Shown here one piece after another: positions 1 to 7,610 of a DNA stretch of 64,000 bases. The stretch's first letter is position 1. Each line of letters opens with the position of its first letter. The stretch is from Flavobacterium aquicola (GTDB taxonomy: Bacteria; Bacteroidota; Bacteroidia; Flavobacteriales; Flavobacteriaceae). The notes below the pieces were generated by a model. The model ran no database searches. It was not told the origin of the DNA and saw only the letters and a program-made list of their open reading frames with translations. The stretch spans positions 190,446 to 254,445 of the forward strand of contig NZ_QUNI01000005.1 in assembly GCF_003385115.1 (NCBI RefSeq), given 5' to 3'. The translations under genes were made by a program, and so were the position numbers.

Positions 1-2
1 AT

Positions 3-155
3 GGGAAAAAGTATTATGTGGATAAAGAGTTTTACAATCAGTTAAATATCGGGGATTCAGTTTCAAAAAAACTGTATGAACTTAATGCAATAATTTATAA
101 AACTGATGGAAGAATAATTCAATACGACTTAATAAATACTAAAAAAAAGCAATAG
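3..155 (+). CDS. Hypothetical protein, 5'-truncated by the window edge
   Basis: The third frame is open from the window edge to a TAG stop and encodes the last 50 residues of a protein, beginning GKKYYVDKEF and ending NTKKKQ. It is rich in Lys, Tyr, Asn and Ile. No domain is recognisable in this fragment and the true start lies outside the window. It is followed 12 nt later by a 138-bp palindromic repeat, so it sits in the same gene-plus-repeat arrangement as the genes that follow. The open frame and the position before the repeat are what is seen. That it is the tail of a cassette-type gene is inference. Confidence 0.5.
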   Translation, partial: GKKYYVDKEFYNQLNIGDSVSKKLYELNAIIYKTDGRIIQYDLINTKKKQ

Positions 156-166
156 ATTAAAAAACC

Positions 167-304
167 GTCGCAAAACAGCTACTACAACAGATTTGGGCAT
201 TTGGCTTAATGGAAAGATGGTTTTGTATTTGGATTATTTGGCATATCCGAAGAATGGGCTTAATTTAGTCCCAAACCCGCTGTAGTACCAGAACGTTGTG
301 CGAC
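167..304 (+). repeat. attC-like palindromic repeat R1a
   Basis: This 138-bp imperfect palindrome has outer arms GTCGCAAAAC and GTTGTGCGAC (9 of 10 pair). Inner arms are ACTACAACAGATTTGGG and CCCAAACCCGCTGTAGT (14 of 17 pair); the three mismatches become G.U pairs if the minus strand folds. It is about 90% identical to R1b. The last box, GTTGTGC, differs at one base from the integron core site GTTRRRY. The next gene's ATG is 38 nt after this box. Confidence 0.7.
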
Positions 305-332
305 ATGTTACTTGAAAATCAGAATAAACAAC

Positions 333-851
333 ATGAAAAACTTACTATCTATAATTCTTATTATCTCGATTGTTTTGACATCGTGTGAAGATTCAATGCC
401 TGTAATCAACAAAGAATATAAACTTCAATATGATAGAAATAGTAACATATATTTGGTTAAAATTAAGAATGAAGAAGCACTTATAGGAGGGCATATCATG
501 TTTTATGGTTACAACAAAAATTTTATCATTGTTCAACAAAAATTCCCGCAGAATATAACAGAAGCAAATCTAGCAAATAATTATAATGATAGACAAAAGG
601 CTGTTTTTAAAAGTAATTTGTCTGAATACTATATTTTTAAAATTGATACCGACAGTGTGTTTGGACCTTTTGATAAAAAGGAATATTTAAGTGTACGCAA
701 AAGCCTTAACATACCATCAATTTTAAAATTAAATCATTCAACACTTTCGCATTATACAAATGGACAACGTAAAGATGTTGGTTATAAAATCATGGATGAA
801 GATGTGATTGACATTAAAAATTTGGAAGGAAACGAAAGCGTCTATTTTTAA
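333..851 (+). CDS. DUF3997-like lipoprotein
   Basis: The product is a 172-residue predicted lipoprotein. A hydrophobic leader ends in the lipobox LTSC (Cys18), so it should be lipid-anchored. The body has FIIVQQ, a YYIFKID segment, then VFGPFDKKEY and LNIPSIL. This order resembles the DUF3997 family, whose function is unknown; the match is from memory of the family pattern and is moderate. A TTG start at 312 is possible, but the ATG at 333 places the leader at the N terminus as expected. The gene lies between two copies of the same 138-bp repeat on the same strand, like a cassette gene. Confidence 0.65.
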   Translation: MKNLLSIILIISIVLTSCEDSMPVINKEYKLQYDRNSNIYLVKIKNEEALIGGHIMFYGYNKNFIIVQQKFPQNITEANLANNYNDRQKAVFKSNLSEYYIFKIDTDSVFGPFDKKEYLSVRKSLNIPSILKLNHSTLSHYTNGQRKDVGYKIMDEDVIDIKNLEGNESVYF

Positions 852-867
852 TGAATAGAAAAACACG

Positions 868-1118
868 ATCGCACAACAGCCACTACAATGGATTTGGGCA
901 ATTGGCTTAATGGAAAGATGGTTTTGTATCTGGATGATTTGGCAAATCCGAAGAATGGGCTTAATTTAGTCCCAAACCCGCTGTAGTCCCAAGACGTCAG
1001 GCTGTGAAAAAACCTCCTCAAATTTAGAAAGTATTCGGAGGGCTGCCAAAGAAAAATCTCAAACATGAGATTCTCACGAGGCAGATTTTAGTTTTTTCAC
1101 AGTCTGACGTTGGGCGAC
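868..1118 (+). repeat. attC-like palindromic repeat R1b, split by a MITE
   Basis: Without the inserted 109-bp MITE and one copy of its 4-bp duplication, this repeat is again exactly 138 bp and about 90% identical to R1a. Outer arms are TCGCACAAC and GTTGGGCGA (8 of 9 pair). The final box GTTGGGC fits the integron core consensus GTTRRRY. The next ATG begins 40 nt after the start of that box. Confidence 0.7.
998..1106. mobile_element. 109-bp MITE with 16-bp terminal inverted repeats
   Basis: The element begins CAGGCTGTGAAAAAAC and ends with the reverse complement of CAGACTGTGAAAAAAC (15 of 16 pair). It is flanked on both sides by ACGT (994-997 and 1107-1110), a clean 4-bp target duplication. 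Removing the element and one ACGT restores the sequence expected from repeat R1a. It has no coding capacity, so it would need a transposase supplied elsewhere. The parent insertion-sequence family was not identified. Confidence 0.8.
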
Positions 1119-1148
1119 ATAATATAAATAACAAATCGGAAAAAAACA

Positions 1149-1637
1149 ATGAATACATTTCAATTACCTGAAGTTTGGATTTCATCAATTGAACATCTTG
1201 ATAAAACAACTATAATAAATTCTGAAAATAAGTGGTGGAAACAAATTATTGGAATCCAAAAAATTGATCCTGAATTTCCACAAGTCAAAGCTTCCGCATT
1301 TACTTTTCCGTTAGTCTATTTTTCAATTGGCGAAATTAAAGTTATTCCAGAAAAATTAGAATATAGTGCGAAAATATTTGAAGCTAAACCAAACATGCAA
1401 TATAAAAATATCCAAAATGATTTAAATTTTGATTTACTATTCAATCAAATTGATAAAATTTCTATTTATAAATATCCAAAACCTTATCTTGAAAAATTTA
1501 ATTATCCTTGGATAAAAATAAGATTGAAAAATGGGAAAACAATTTTAATTTCAAGCGCTATGAAAATTGGACAAATTGAAAATGGACTTAAAGAAACAAC
1601 TGCTCTATATCATTTCTTACAAAATTACGTCGCCTAA
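1149..1637 (+). CDS. Hypothetical protein (162 aa)
   Basis: A 162-residue soluble protein with no signal peptide or membrane segment. It is rich in aromatic residues and Lys/Ile, with WISSIEHLDK near the N terminus and WIKIRLKNGKTILISSAM near residue 125. The latter resembles a beta-hairpin followed by a C-terminal helix, as in small PH-like folds, but this is only an impression. I do not recognise the family. Its ATG is 40 nt downstream of an attC-like core box. Just after its stop comes a short CGCCTAAAACGTTAG stretch that looks like a collapsed remnant of the same site. Confidence 0.6.
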   Translation: MNTFQLPEVWISSIEHLDKTTIINSENKWWKQIIGIQKIDPEFPQVKASAFTFPLVYFSIGEIKVIPEKLEYSAKIFEAKPNMQYKNIQNDLNFDLLFNQIDKISIYKYPKPYLEKFNYPWIKIRLKNGKTILISSAMKIGQIENGLKETTALYHFLQNYVA

Positions 1638-1646
1638 AACGTTAGT

Positions 1647-1759
1647 GGTAATTTTAGTGAGCCAACTAAAAAAAACAAAAGGCTCGCTGACAGCAAATGA
1701 ATCCAATTTTCGTCAAATATGTCTGCAAAGAGTTAGTTTAGCTCTAGCAGTGAATTACC
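1647..1759. repeat. 113-bp dispersed element, copy C1
   Basis: The element starts GGTAATTTTAGTGAGCC and ends GAATTACC, giving 7-bp terminal inverted repeats (GGTAATT/AATTACC). A near-full-length second copy (C2, 4971-5084) differs only at scattered positions. It has no coding capacity and no obvious target duplication. It is followed directly by a run of nine C residues (1758-1766, overlapping its end). It may be a MITE or another folded repeat. Confidence 0.65.
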
Positions 1760-1765
1760 CCCCCC

Positions 1766-1857
1766 CGCTAGCGTGAGCGTCCCGCTCGTGAACACTAACA
1801 CCAAGCTAAAACAATTATAAATTAGCAATAGGTGCGAGCGAGACGCTCTCACTAGCG
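1766..1857. repeat. Large palindrome between convergent genes
   Basis: Left arm 1766-1788 (CGCTAGCGTGAGCGTCCCGC...) and right arm 1835-1857 pair at 20 of 23 positions around a 46-nt AT-rich loop. Its GC content stands out from the AT-rich surroundings. It lies between the plus-strand gene ending at 1637 and the minus-strand azoreductase gene, so it could act as a bidirectional terminator, though neither arm has a good U-tract. Confidence 0.6.
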
Positions 1858-1879
1858 GAGAGATGCTGAAATAGTAGTA

Positions 1880-2500
1880 TTAATTTGGAAACCATCTATC
1901 AATCAAAGTTTTTATTTCCAATTTCGCATTTTCAAGAATTGAATTTAATTGGTCTCTATTTTGGTCAACCCCAAAAGCTGAAATCTGTTCTGAAGAGATA
2001 CCCATAAAATCAAAATTTTGTTTTAGTGTAGATGAAGCAAATTCCTTGATAGTATCAGAATTATTATAATCGAATCCACTAACGACTATTGATAAGGCTT
2101 TTTTATCTTTACAAAGACCGCTAAAGCCTGTTTCAGGGCTAAAAGAAAATGTCTTATCACTAACGACAATAGCATCTATCCAAGCCTTTACTGTTGCTGG
2201 CATTGTAAAATTGTAAATAGGAAAAGCCAATACAATATTATCAGCTGCAATAACTTCATCTATAAGTTTATGATGATTAGACAGCGTTAAGAGTTCTGTT
2301 TCCGAAAAGTCTCTTTTACCCATATTCCATTCCATTATTAAATTTAAATTTTTTTCTAATAATAATTCTGGTGGAGTTTCAGCTAAGTTTAAATGTGTTA
2401 TTTCTGTTTTTCCTTTTGCTAGTTCCACAAACTCATCAAATAAAATTTGGGTATAAGAGCCTTTTCTAGGGGTGTAATTTATTACTAATGTTTTTGTCAT
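1880..2500 (-). CDS. azoR: FMN-dependent NADH-azoreductase / NAD(P)H dehydrogenase (quinone)
   Basis: A 206-residue flavodoxin-2 fold protein. Enzymes of this family use FMN to pass two electrons from NAD(P)H to quinones or azo compounds in the cytoplasm. The N terminus (LVINYTPRKGSYTQIL) is the first strand and FMN phosphate-binding loop. The diagnostic segment FPIYNFTMPATVKAWID near residue 95 contains the P-x-YNF-x-x-P motif of AzoR. Length is normal for the family (about 200). It is divergent from a LysR regulator 80 nt away, the usual arrangement for a self-contained quinone or electrophile response pair. The physiological substrate cannot be told from sequence. Confidence 0.88.
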   Translation of the reverse strand: MTKTLVINYTPRKGSYTQILFDEFVELAKGKTEITHLNLAETPPELLLEKNLNLIMEWNMGKRDFSETELLTLSNHHKLIDEVIAADNIVLAFPIYNFTMPATVKAWIDAIVVSDKTFSFSPETGFSGLCKDKKALSIVVSGFDYNNSDTIKEFASSTLKQNFDFMGISSEQISAFGVDQNRDQLNSILENAKLEIKTLIDRWFPN

Positions 2501-2580
2501 TTGTTCTATTTTTTTACAAATATAGAATCAACACATTGATAATTTTAATTATTTTTGTTTGCTTATTTATAATATATGTT

Positions 2581-3462
2581 ATGATTAATTTAGAATGGCT
2601 GCGCACATTCAGCGTTATATATGAATGTAAAAATATAACTGAAGCTTCAAAAAAATTAAATATGACTCAACCTGGAGTTAGTAAACATTTATCTGCCCTG
2701 GAAAGCCATATTGGAAAAAAACTATTTGAAAGAACCACCCGAAAATTAGAACCTACCGAATATGGAAAATTTTTATATTCACAAATTAATAATCCATTAA
2801 GTGAATTAGAAAAAGTAGAATATTATTCAGGTAAAAGAGCAAAAAAACAACGATCTGCAATAACAATTGGCTGTACCACAGACTTTTTCAAGAAAGAATT
2901 AATACATCATATTTATACTTTTGACATGTATATAGTGACCCATTTTGGAAATGAAAAAGAATTGATTGAAGCTCTTGAAATGGAAAAAATTCAATTATTG
3001 GTTGGAATAAAAAAACACGATACTTACGATCATGAATTCACATACATAAAGAATGAAGAGTTAGAATTAATTTGCTCCAATTCTATTGTTATTCCAGAAA
3101 ATATTGAAAAAGATGATACGCAATTCATCACATGGCTGCAAAAGCAAACTTGGTTTACATATGACAATAACCAAAATGATATAAAAAAGTTCTGGGATTC
3201 CAGATTTCATACCAGTCCCAGAATAGTTCCAAGATATATATTACCCTCTTATCTGGACATAATAGAAGCTTTAAAAAATAATAGCGGATTTAGTATAGTT
3301 CCTAAACATTTATGTGATGAAGCGTTAGAAAAAAAAGTAATTAAAGCACCAATTAAGTCTTCTAAAATAATAGAGCAAAAACTATTTTATTCATTCAAGC
3401 TGAAGAATAATAACCTGAAAGAAATTAAGCTTTTTATAGAGAACATGAAAAAAACTAATTGA
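2581..3462 (+). CDS. LysR-family transcriptional regulator
   Basis: The 293-residue product starts at the ATG at 2581 (INLEWLRTFSVIYE), which places the winged helix-turn-helix at residues 1-60 as in other LysR proteins; the open frame extends 31 hydrophobic codons further upstream but these are not family-like. Recognition-helix region ASKKLNMTQPGVSKHLSALE is typical. The rest should be the effector-binding domain, although it is a divergent version. It is transcribed away from azoR across an 80-nt gap, so it probably controls azoR and itself from shared operators. The inducer is unknown. Confidence 0.85.
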   Translation: MINLEWLRTFSVIYECKNITEASKKLNMTQPGVSKHLSALESHIGKKLFERTTRKLEPTEYGKFLYSQINNPLSELEKVEYYSGKRAKKQRSAITIGCTTDFFKKELIHHIYTFDMYIVTHFGNEKELIEALEMEKIQLLVGIKKHDTYDHEFTYIKNEELELICSNSIVIPENIEKDDTQFITWLQKQTWFTYDNNQNDIKKFWDSRFHTSPRIVPRYILPSYLDIIEALKNNSGFSIVPKHLCDEALEKKVIKAPIKSSKIIEQKLFYSFKLKNNNLKEIKLFIENMKKTN

Positions 3463-3570
3463 CCTCCTTATTAAAATGGCTTTTCTTTAGCCGACAATTC
3501 TCATCAAAACATAAAAGACAATTTAGAGAATAACATAGAAGCGGTAAAAGTTTACGCATATTGTTACAAG

Positions 3571-3695
3571 CACTAACACACGTTTGTGGCTATTGCGCAA
3601 TTTAGTGGAATTATCGTTTTCAATTCGTATTTTCGTTTAACCGAAAATACTCGTCTTCGAAGTCCGCAACATCCAGAAGCACGAGAGCGTTAGAC
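3571..3695 (+). repeat. attC-like palindromic repeat R2a
   Basis: A second repeat type at a gene boundary. The left end CACTAAC and right end GTTAGAC can pair around TGGCTATTGCG and CGCAACATCCAG, which are partly complementary (10 of 14). GTTAGAC fits the integron core GTTRRRY exactly. The next ATG is 21 nt after the G of this box. It shares TTGTGGCTA and a TTTAACnGAAAATAnTCGT core with R2b. Confidence 0.5.
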
Positions 3696-3709
3696 CTAAT
3701 TTTATAAAG

Positions 3710-4135
3710 ATGAAAAGACATATTATTGTAATAATTTCTCTGATTTTGTTTTCTTGTAATAGTAAGCAAGTGAAAAATGAAAACACAATAAAACAAGAAA
3801 ATTTAAAAAATGAGAAAATGAAAAATTATGCCTATTTAAAAGATATGTATGCGGATTCATATTTTCCGAAATTTCTGGTTGACAAAGTGAAAACAATTCT
3901 TATTGAACTATGCATTAATATTGAAAAAACATCTCCGAAAAATCTTGACGAACTTTATAAGTTAACACATACAGCTACTATAAAAATAAATGATTTACAA
4001 AACGAATTCTTTGAGCATAACAGCGAGATTGAAACTGGTGCTAGAGAATCGATTGGGGCAGACTTTGACTTTATTGCTAAAACATATGGATTCAATGCCG
4101 ATGTAGAAGAACTGATTGCTCCCAGAGAATGGTAA
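3710..4135 (+). CDS. DUF5713 family protein with a lipoprotein leader
   Basis: The product has 141 residues. From Met37 onward (MKNYAYLKDMYADSYFPKFL) it follows the DUF5713 pattern through LDELYKLTHTATIKINDL, the acidic ETGARESIGADF block and the ending EELIAPREW. DUF5713 proteins have unknown function and are normally cytoplasmic. Here 36 extra residues precede it, with a hydrophobic leader and a lipobox-like LFSC (Cys16), suggesting export and lipid anchoring. Whether translation starts at Met1 or Met37 is not settled by the sequence. It follows an attC-like box by 21 nt and is followed at once by a partial R1 repeat. Confidence 0.75.
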   Translation: MKRHIIVIISLILFSCNSKQVKNENTIKQENLKNEKMKNYAYLKDMYADSYFPKFLVDKVKTILIELCINIEKTSPKNLDELYKLTHTATIKINDLQNEFFEHNSEIETGARESIGADFDFIAKTYGFNADVEELIAPREW

Positions 4136-4140
4136 AAAAC

Positions 4141-4176
4141 GGTTACTAACAGCAGCCACAACAGATTTGGGCAACT
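4141..4176 (+). repeat. Partial R1 repeat (R1c)
   Basis: Only the left half of the R1 palindrome remains: TTACTAAC, AGCCACAACAGATTTGGGCAA. The right arm and the GTTRRRY box are missing, so this copy could not fold like R1a or R1b. The next gene starts 20 nt later. Confidence 0.55.
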
Positions 4177-4195
4177 TTAAACAAACATTATCTAT

Positions 4196-4825
4196 ATGAA
4201 GAATTTTCTTTTCATTTTACTACTATCAATAACATTGACAAGTTGTGCATCAAGAATGACAGATGAGAAAAAGTCTGCGCTTAAAAATGAATTAAAAGAA
4301 ATTGTAAAAACTGATCAAATTGCTGCTTCTCGTTGGGAGCAAAAATGGGAAAAATATAAAGACAGTGTTTTTACAAATAATAAAATCAAAGTTGAAAAAA
4401 TGTTCAATGATTATGGCTTTCTTGGCTTTGATAAAGTTGGCACAGAAGGATCAAATGATTTTTGGTTAATCGTTCAGCATAGTGACAAATTTCCAGAGTT
4501 TCAAAGAAAAGTATTAAAGGATATGAGCAAGCAGGTCAAGCGAAAAAATGCAAATGCAAATAACTATGCATATTTGTTTGACAGGATTCAAGTCAATGCT
4601 GGATTAAAACAAAGGTTTGGTACACAGCTTACTTACAAAACAGAAACAACCGGTAGAGCAATTCCAAAAATTGGATTACTTGACTCAATAAATGTTGACA
4701 AAATTAGAAAGGAATATAATTTAAATCCTTTGAAAGATTACTTAAATCAAATGACAGCAATGCATTATGAAATGAATAAAGAACACTATCAAAAAATGGG
4801 AATAGCGGAACCAAATCTTTATTAA
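4196..4825 (+). CDS. DUF6624-like lipoprotein
   Basis: A 209-residue predicted lipoprotein with lipobox LTSC (Cys17). The body carries NDFWLIVQHSDKFPEFQ near residue 85, then NYAYLFDRIQVNAG and QRFGTQLTYK near 145, the hallmark segments of DUF6624, a domain of unknown function common in Bacteroidota and Actinobacteria. The conserved QHSD and RFGTQ motifs suggest a binding or catalytic site, but no reaction is known. It lies 60 nt after the DUF5713 lipoprotein on the same strand and may be co-transcribed, since only a truncated repeat lies between them. Confidence 0.75.
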   Translation: MKNFLFILLLSITLTSCASRMTDEKKSALKNELKEIVKTDQIAASRWEQKWEKYKDSVFTNNKIKVEKMFNDYGFLGFDKVGTEGSNDFWLIVQHSDKFPEFQRKVLKDMSKQVKRKNANANNYAYLFDRIQVNAGLKQRFGTQLTYKTETTGRAIPKIGLLDSINVDKIRKEYNLNPLKDYLNQMTAMHYEMNKEHYQKMGIAEPNLY

Positions 4826-4970
4826 CCAAACCTGGACGGAACCCTAGTTTTAAGAACTTACCTGTTTTTTGGTAATTTTAAAATTTTGTTTTCACGAAGA
4901 AAGTTCGATCTTGGCAGAGAGGACTCAGTCCGCTCCTATCGGCAAATTTGTGAAGCGAAATAAAGCTAGA

Positions 4971-5084
4971 GGTAATTTTAGTGAGCCAACTACAAAAAAC
5001 AAAAAACTCGCTGACAGCAAATGAATCCAATATTAAGTCAAATATGACTGCAAATAGTTAGTTTAGCTGTAGCACCGAATTACC
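4971..5084. repeat. 114-bp dispersed element, copy C2
   Basis: Second copy of the element at 1647-1759, with the same ends (GGTAATT / AATTACC) and a shared interior including CTCGCTGACAGCAAATGAAT. It ends 4 nt before the ATG of the AraC gene, so it supplies that gene's whole proximal leader. Confidence 0.65.
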
Positions 5085-5088
5085 ACCT

Positions 5089-5922
5089 ATGAAAATAAAA
5101 GCTTATTCCCCTTTAAATCCTTTACTTAAAAAATACATAGAGTGCATTTATATACTTACACATACATCTGAAGAAAAACCTGCCAAATACATAACCTTTC
5201 CATCTATTTTTACCATTGTTTCAATAAGTGAAAAATCAAAAACTATTAATACAGGAAATAAAATTATAATCGAGCAGTGTAATGACAATAAGATTGAAAC
5301 AAATTTGGTGTCTAATTTCAATAAACCGGTGTATGTCCAATACGAAGGGAAAATAAACGAAATTACTATCTACTTTAAGCCGTTAGCTATTAATTCATTT
5401 TTGGAGCATGAATTAAACCATTACAACAGTTCGAACTTTTCTGAATTTTCACCTTTTGAAGATTATAAAAAAGCTATGATTGAAATTCTGTCTCTGCAAA
5501 ATGAGAGCGAAAAAATTGAAGCTGTTGAAAGTTATTGGTTATCCAAATTAAAAGGGTTTCAGCATAATTTCCTCGAAACTATTTTGTCTGAAATGATGAG
5601 TGAAGAAAATGACGCTTTAACAATTACAGAATTATGTAAAAAAAATGCTATTTCACGTACAACATTAAACAAACACTTTGGCAGACATATCTGCAAAACA
5701 CCATCTGAATTCAAAAAGATACTACGATTTAGAAATGCGGTTAATAAATACGCATCAGATAATGCAGGAAACAATTTAACGGATATTGCATATGGTGTTG
5801 ATTATTTTGACCAGTCGCATATGACAAGAGAATTCAAATCAGTGACTGGGTTTTCTCCAAAGGATTTTTTTAAAAAAACTACTGCGCTGGAAAAAAAACA
5901 GATTCACTGGCTGTTTTTATAG
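5089..5922 (+). CDS. AraC-family transcriptional regulator
   Basis: A 277-residue regulator. The C-terminal 100 residues hold two helix-turn-helix units, LTITELCKKNAISRTTLNKHF and NLTDIAYGVDYFDQSHMTREFK, the latter with the AraC signature ending in TGFSPKDFF. The N-terminal half (LNPLLKKYIECIYIL and YITFPSIFTIVSI) is the beta-rich part seen in AraC proteins with a DUF6597-like sensor domain. It is followed 31 nt later by a secreted serine hydrolase on the same strand, which is a plausible target or operon partner. The dispersed repeat immediately upstream may have replaced its native leader. Confidence 0.85.
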   Translation: MKIKAYSPLNPLLKKYIECIYILTHTSEEKPAKYITFPSIFTIVSISEKSKTINTGNKIIIEQCNDNKIETNLVSNFNKPVYVQYEGKINEITIYFKPLAINSFLEHELNHYNSSNFSEFSPFEDYKKAMIEILSLQNESEKIEAVESYWLSKLKGFQHNFLETILSEMMSEENDALTITELCKKNAISRTTLNKHFGRHICKTPSEFKKILRFRNAVNKYASDNAGNNLTDIAYGVDYFDQSHMTREFKSVTGFSPKDFFKKTTALEKKQIHWLFL

Positions 5923-5953
5923 ATAGGTTTACACTTGTACAATTTTTCCTTTT

Positions 5954-7447
5954 ATGATTAAAGTACTTTTGGCACTTAAACATAAAATGATACCCATTAT
6001 GACAACTCGTCAAATATATTTTATTACCGCTATTTTCTTTGTAGCTCTTTTACAGCCTATCGTGGTCCGATCACAAAATTTGGAAAGTATAGTTAATCCA
6101 ATAAGTTCTCACTTAAAAAATCTTGAAAAAGAAAATAATTTAAGCGGCGTTGTTCTTATCGCAAAAAATGGCAGACCAATATATAGAGAAGCATTTGGTT
6201 TTGCCAATTTGCCTGATAGTGTTAAAAATAAGCCAGATACGAAGTTCAATTTAGCTTCTATAAACAAAATGTTCACAGGAGTGACTATTATGCAATTGGT
6301 GGAATCTGGCAAAATTTCACTTCAGGATAAAGTAGGCAAATATCTTTTGGATTATCCTAATAAAACTGTTGCCGATTCTGTGACAATTCATCAATTATTA
6401 ACGCACACTTCAGGAATGAGCAGTTTTTGGGAGGACTACGACAAGCTTGCAAAAGTAAACTTCAAAGCTGTTTCTGATTACCTTCCGTTGTTTGTTGATA
6501 AAAAACTTGCCTTTGCTCCAGGCAGTGGCTTTTTGTATAGTAATTCAGGATATATGGTTTTAGGCTTAATCATTGAAAAGGTGTCGGGTCAAAATTATTT
6601 TGATTTTGTAAAAGAACACATATATAAACCTGCAAAAATGATTAATACTGATGCTTACGAATTGGGGAATGCTATTCCAAATTTAGCTACCGGGTATACA
6701 ATGTCATTGGAAGAACCGGGGCAATGGAAAAACAATATTTTCTCAAATCTGGCCAAAGGAACTCCTGCTGGAGGAGGCTATTCGACAGTTGATGACTTAT
6801 TGAATTTTGCCAATACTTTACAGAACGATCGTTTACTTAGCAAAGAGAGTACAGCTCTTTGTACATCAGGTAAAGTGAAGTATAGAGAAGGAATGTATGG
6901 CTATGGGTTTGAAGAAAACACAATAAACGGGCACCGCATTATTGGACATACTGGTGGACACGATGGCATTGCTTGTGAACTGATGATTTATCCAGATTTG
7001 GGATATACTGTTGTTATTCTAACAAATGGAGAAGTCGAAAATTATTGGGAAACGAGTAATCTAATTAAAAAACAATTAGTGGGTTCATCACCATCAATTG
7101 ATAATTTTTTTTACACTAAAGATATAATTAATATAGTATGTGATAAAGGTTACGAAGCTGGTATTAAGGAAATAGAACACAATTCAAAGAAATATTCAGT
7201 AAGAGAGAATCTTATTGAAAGATATGGTTATAAGCTATTGTTCGAAAAAAATAATAATCAGGCAATAGATTTATTTAAGTTAAATATTCATCTTTTTCCC
7301 AACTCAGCATATAGTTATTATTATATAAGTGAGGCATATAGGTTTTCAGGTCAAAAAAAACAAGCAATTGAATATCTAAAGTTATACATTGAAAAAGAGC
7401 CAGAAGACAATGATGCTAAATTAAAATATAGATTGCTAATAAAATAA
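5954..7447 (+). CDS. Exported serine hydrolase (beta-lactamase family, S12) with TPR-like tail
   Basis: A 497-residue penicillin-binding-protein-like serine hydrolase. An N-terminal hydrophobic segment (about 18-38) ending VVRSQ is a signal peptide. Catalytic motifs are SINK (Ser102, Lys105), YSN (Tyr195) and HTGG (332-335), the three classical motifs of class C beta-lactamases and S12 peptidases. Residues from about 395 onward (YSYYYISEAYRFSGQKKQAIEYLKLYIEKEPED) form a tetratricopeptide-like repeat, often found fused to such enzymes in Bacteroidota. Starts at 5987 and 5999 would give a tighter signal peptide. The substrate is unknown; most family members are esterases or peptidases and not resistance enzymes. 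Confidence 0.88.
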   Translation: MIKVLLALKHKMIPIMTTRQIYFITAIFFVALLQPIVVRSQNLESIVNPISSHLKNLEKENNLSGVVLIAKNGRPIYREAFGFANLPDSVKNKPDTKFNLASINKMFTGVTIMQLVESGKISLQDKVGKYLLDYPNKTVADSVTIHQLLTHTSGMSSFWEDYDKLAKVNFKAVSDYLPLFVDKKLAFAPGSGFLYSNSGYMVLGLIIEKVSGQNYFDFVKEHIYKPAKMINTDAYELGNAIPNLATGYTMSLEEPGQWKNNIFSNLAKGTPAGGGYSTVDDLLNFANTLQNDRLLSKESTALCTSGKVKYREGMYGYGFEENTINGHRIIGHTGGHDGIACELMIYPDLGYTVVILTNGEVENYWETSNLIKKQLVGSSPSIDNFFYTKDIINIVCDKGYEAGIKEIEHNSKKYSVRENLIERYGYKLLFEKNNNQAIDLFKLNIHLFPNSAYSYYYISEAYRFSGQKKQAIEYLKLYIEKEPEDNDAKLKYRLLIK

Positions 7448-7453
7448 CTGCAG

Positions 7454-7490
7454 ATAACAGATGCCGCAACGGATTTGGGCAATGGGCTTA
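7454..7490 (+). repeat. Partial R1 repeat (R1d)
   Basis: A fragment matching the left part of the R1 palindrome (ACAGATGCCGCAACGGATTTGGGCAAT, then GGGCTTAAAT). It begins 6 nt after the stop codon of the serine hydrolase. The rest of the palindrome is absent. Confidence 0.5.
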
Positions 7491-7556
7491 AATTATTAAT
7501 TTGATAAATATGAAAATCTAAATAATTAAAATTTACTGTAAAAAAATATATATTTA

Positions 7557-7586
7557 TTGTTTATCAATAATTATTTATTATATTTG
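7557..7586 (+). promoter_or_regulatory. Promoter for the DUF2975/XRE pair
   Basis: TTG at 7557-7559 and TATATTTG at 7579-7586 are separated by 19 nt, matching the Bacteroidota sigma-ABfr consensus TTG-N19-TAnnTTTG. Transcription would start near 7592, about 20 nt before the ATG at 7611. Confidence 0.75.
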
Positions 7587-7610
7587 AACATAATTTTAAA
7601 CTTAATAATT

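Noticed and set aside
1758..1766. Run of nine C residues as a phase-variation switch
   Set aside because: It lies between genes, not inside a reading frame or a promoter spacer, so slippage would have no visible effect.
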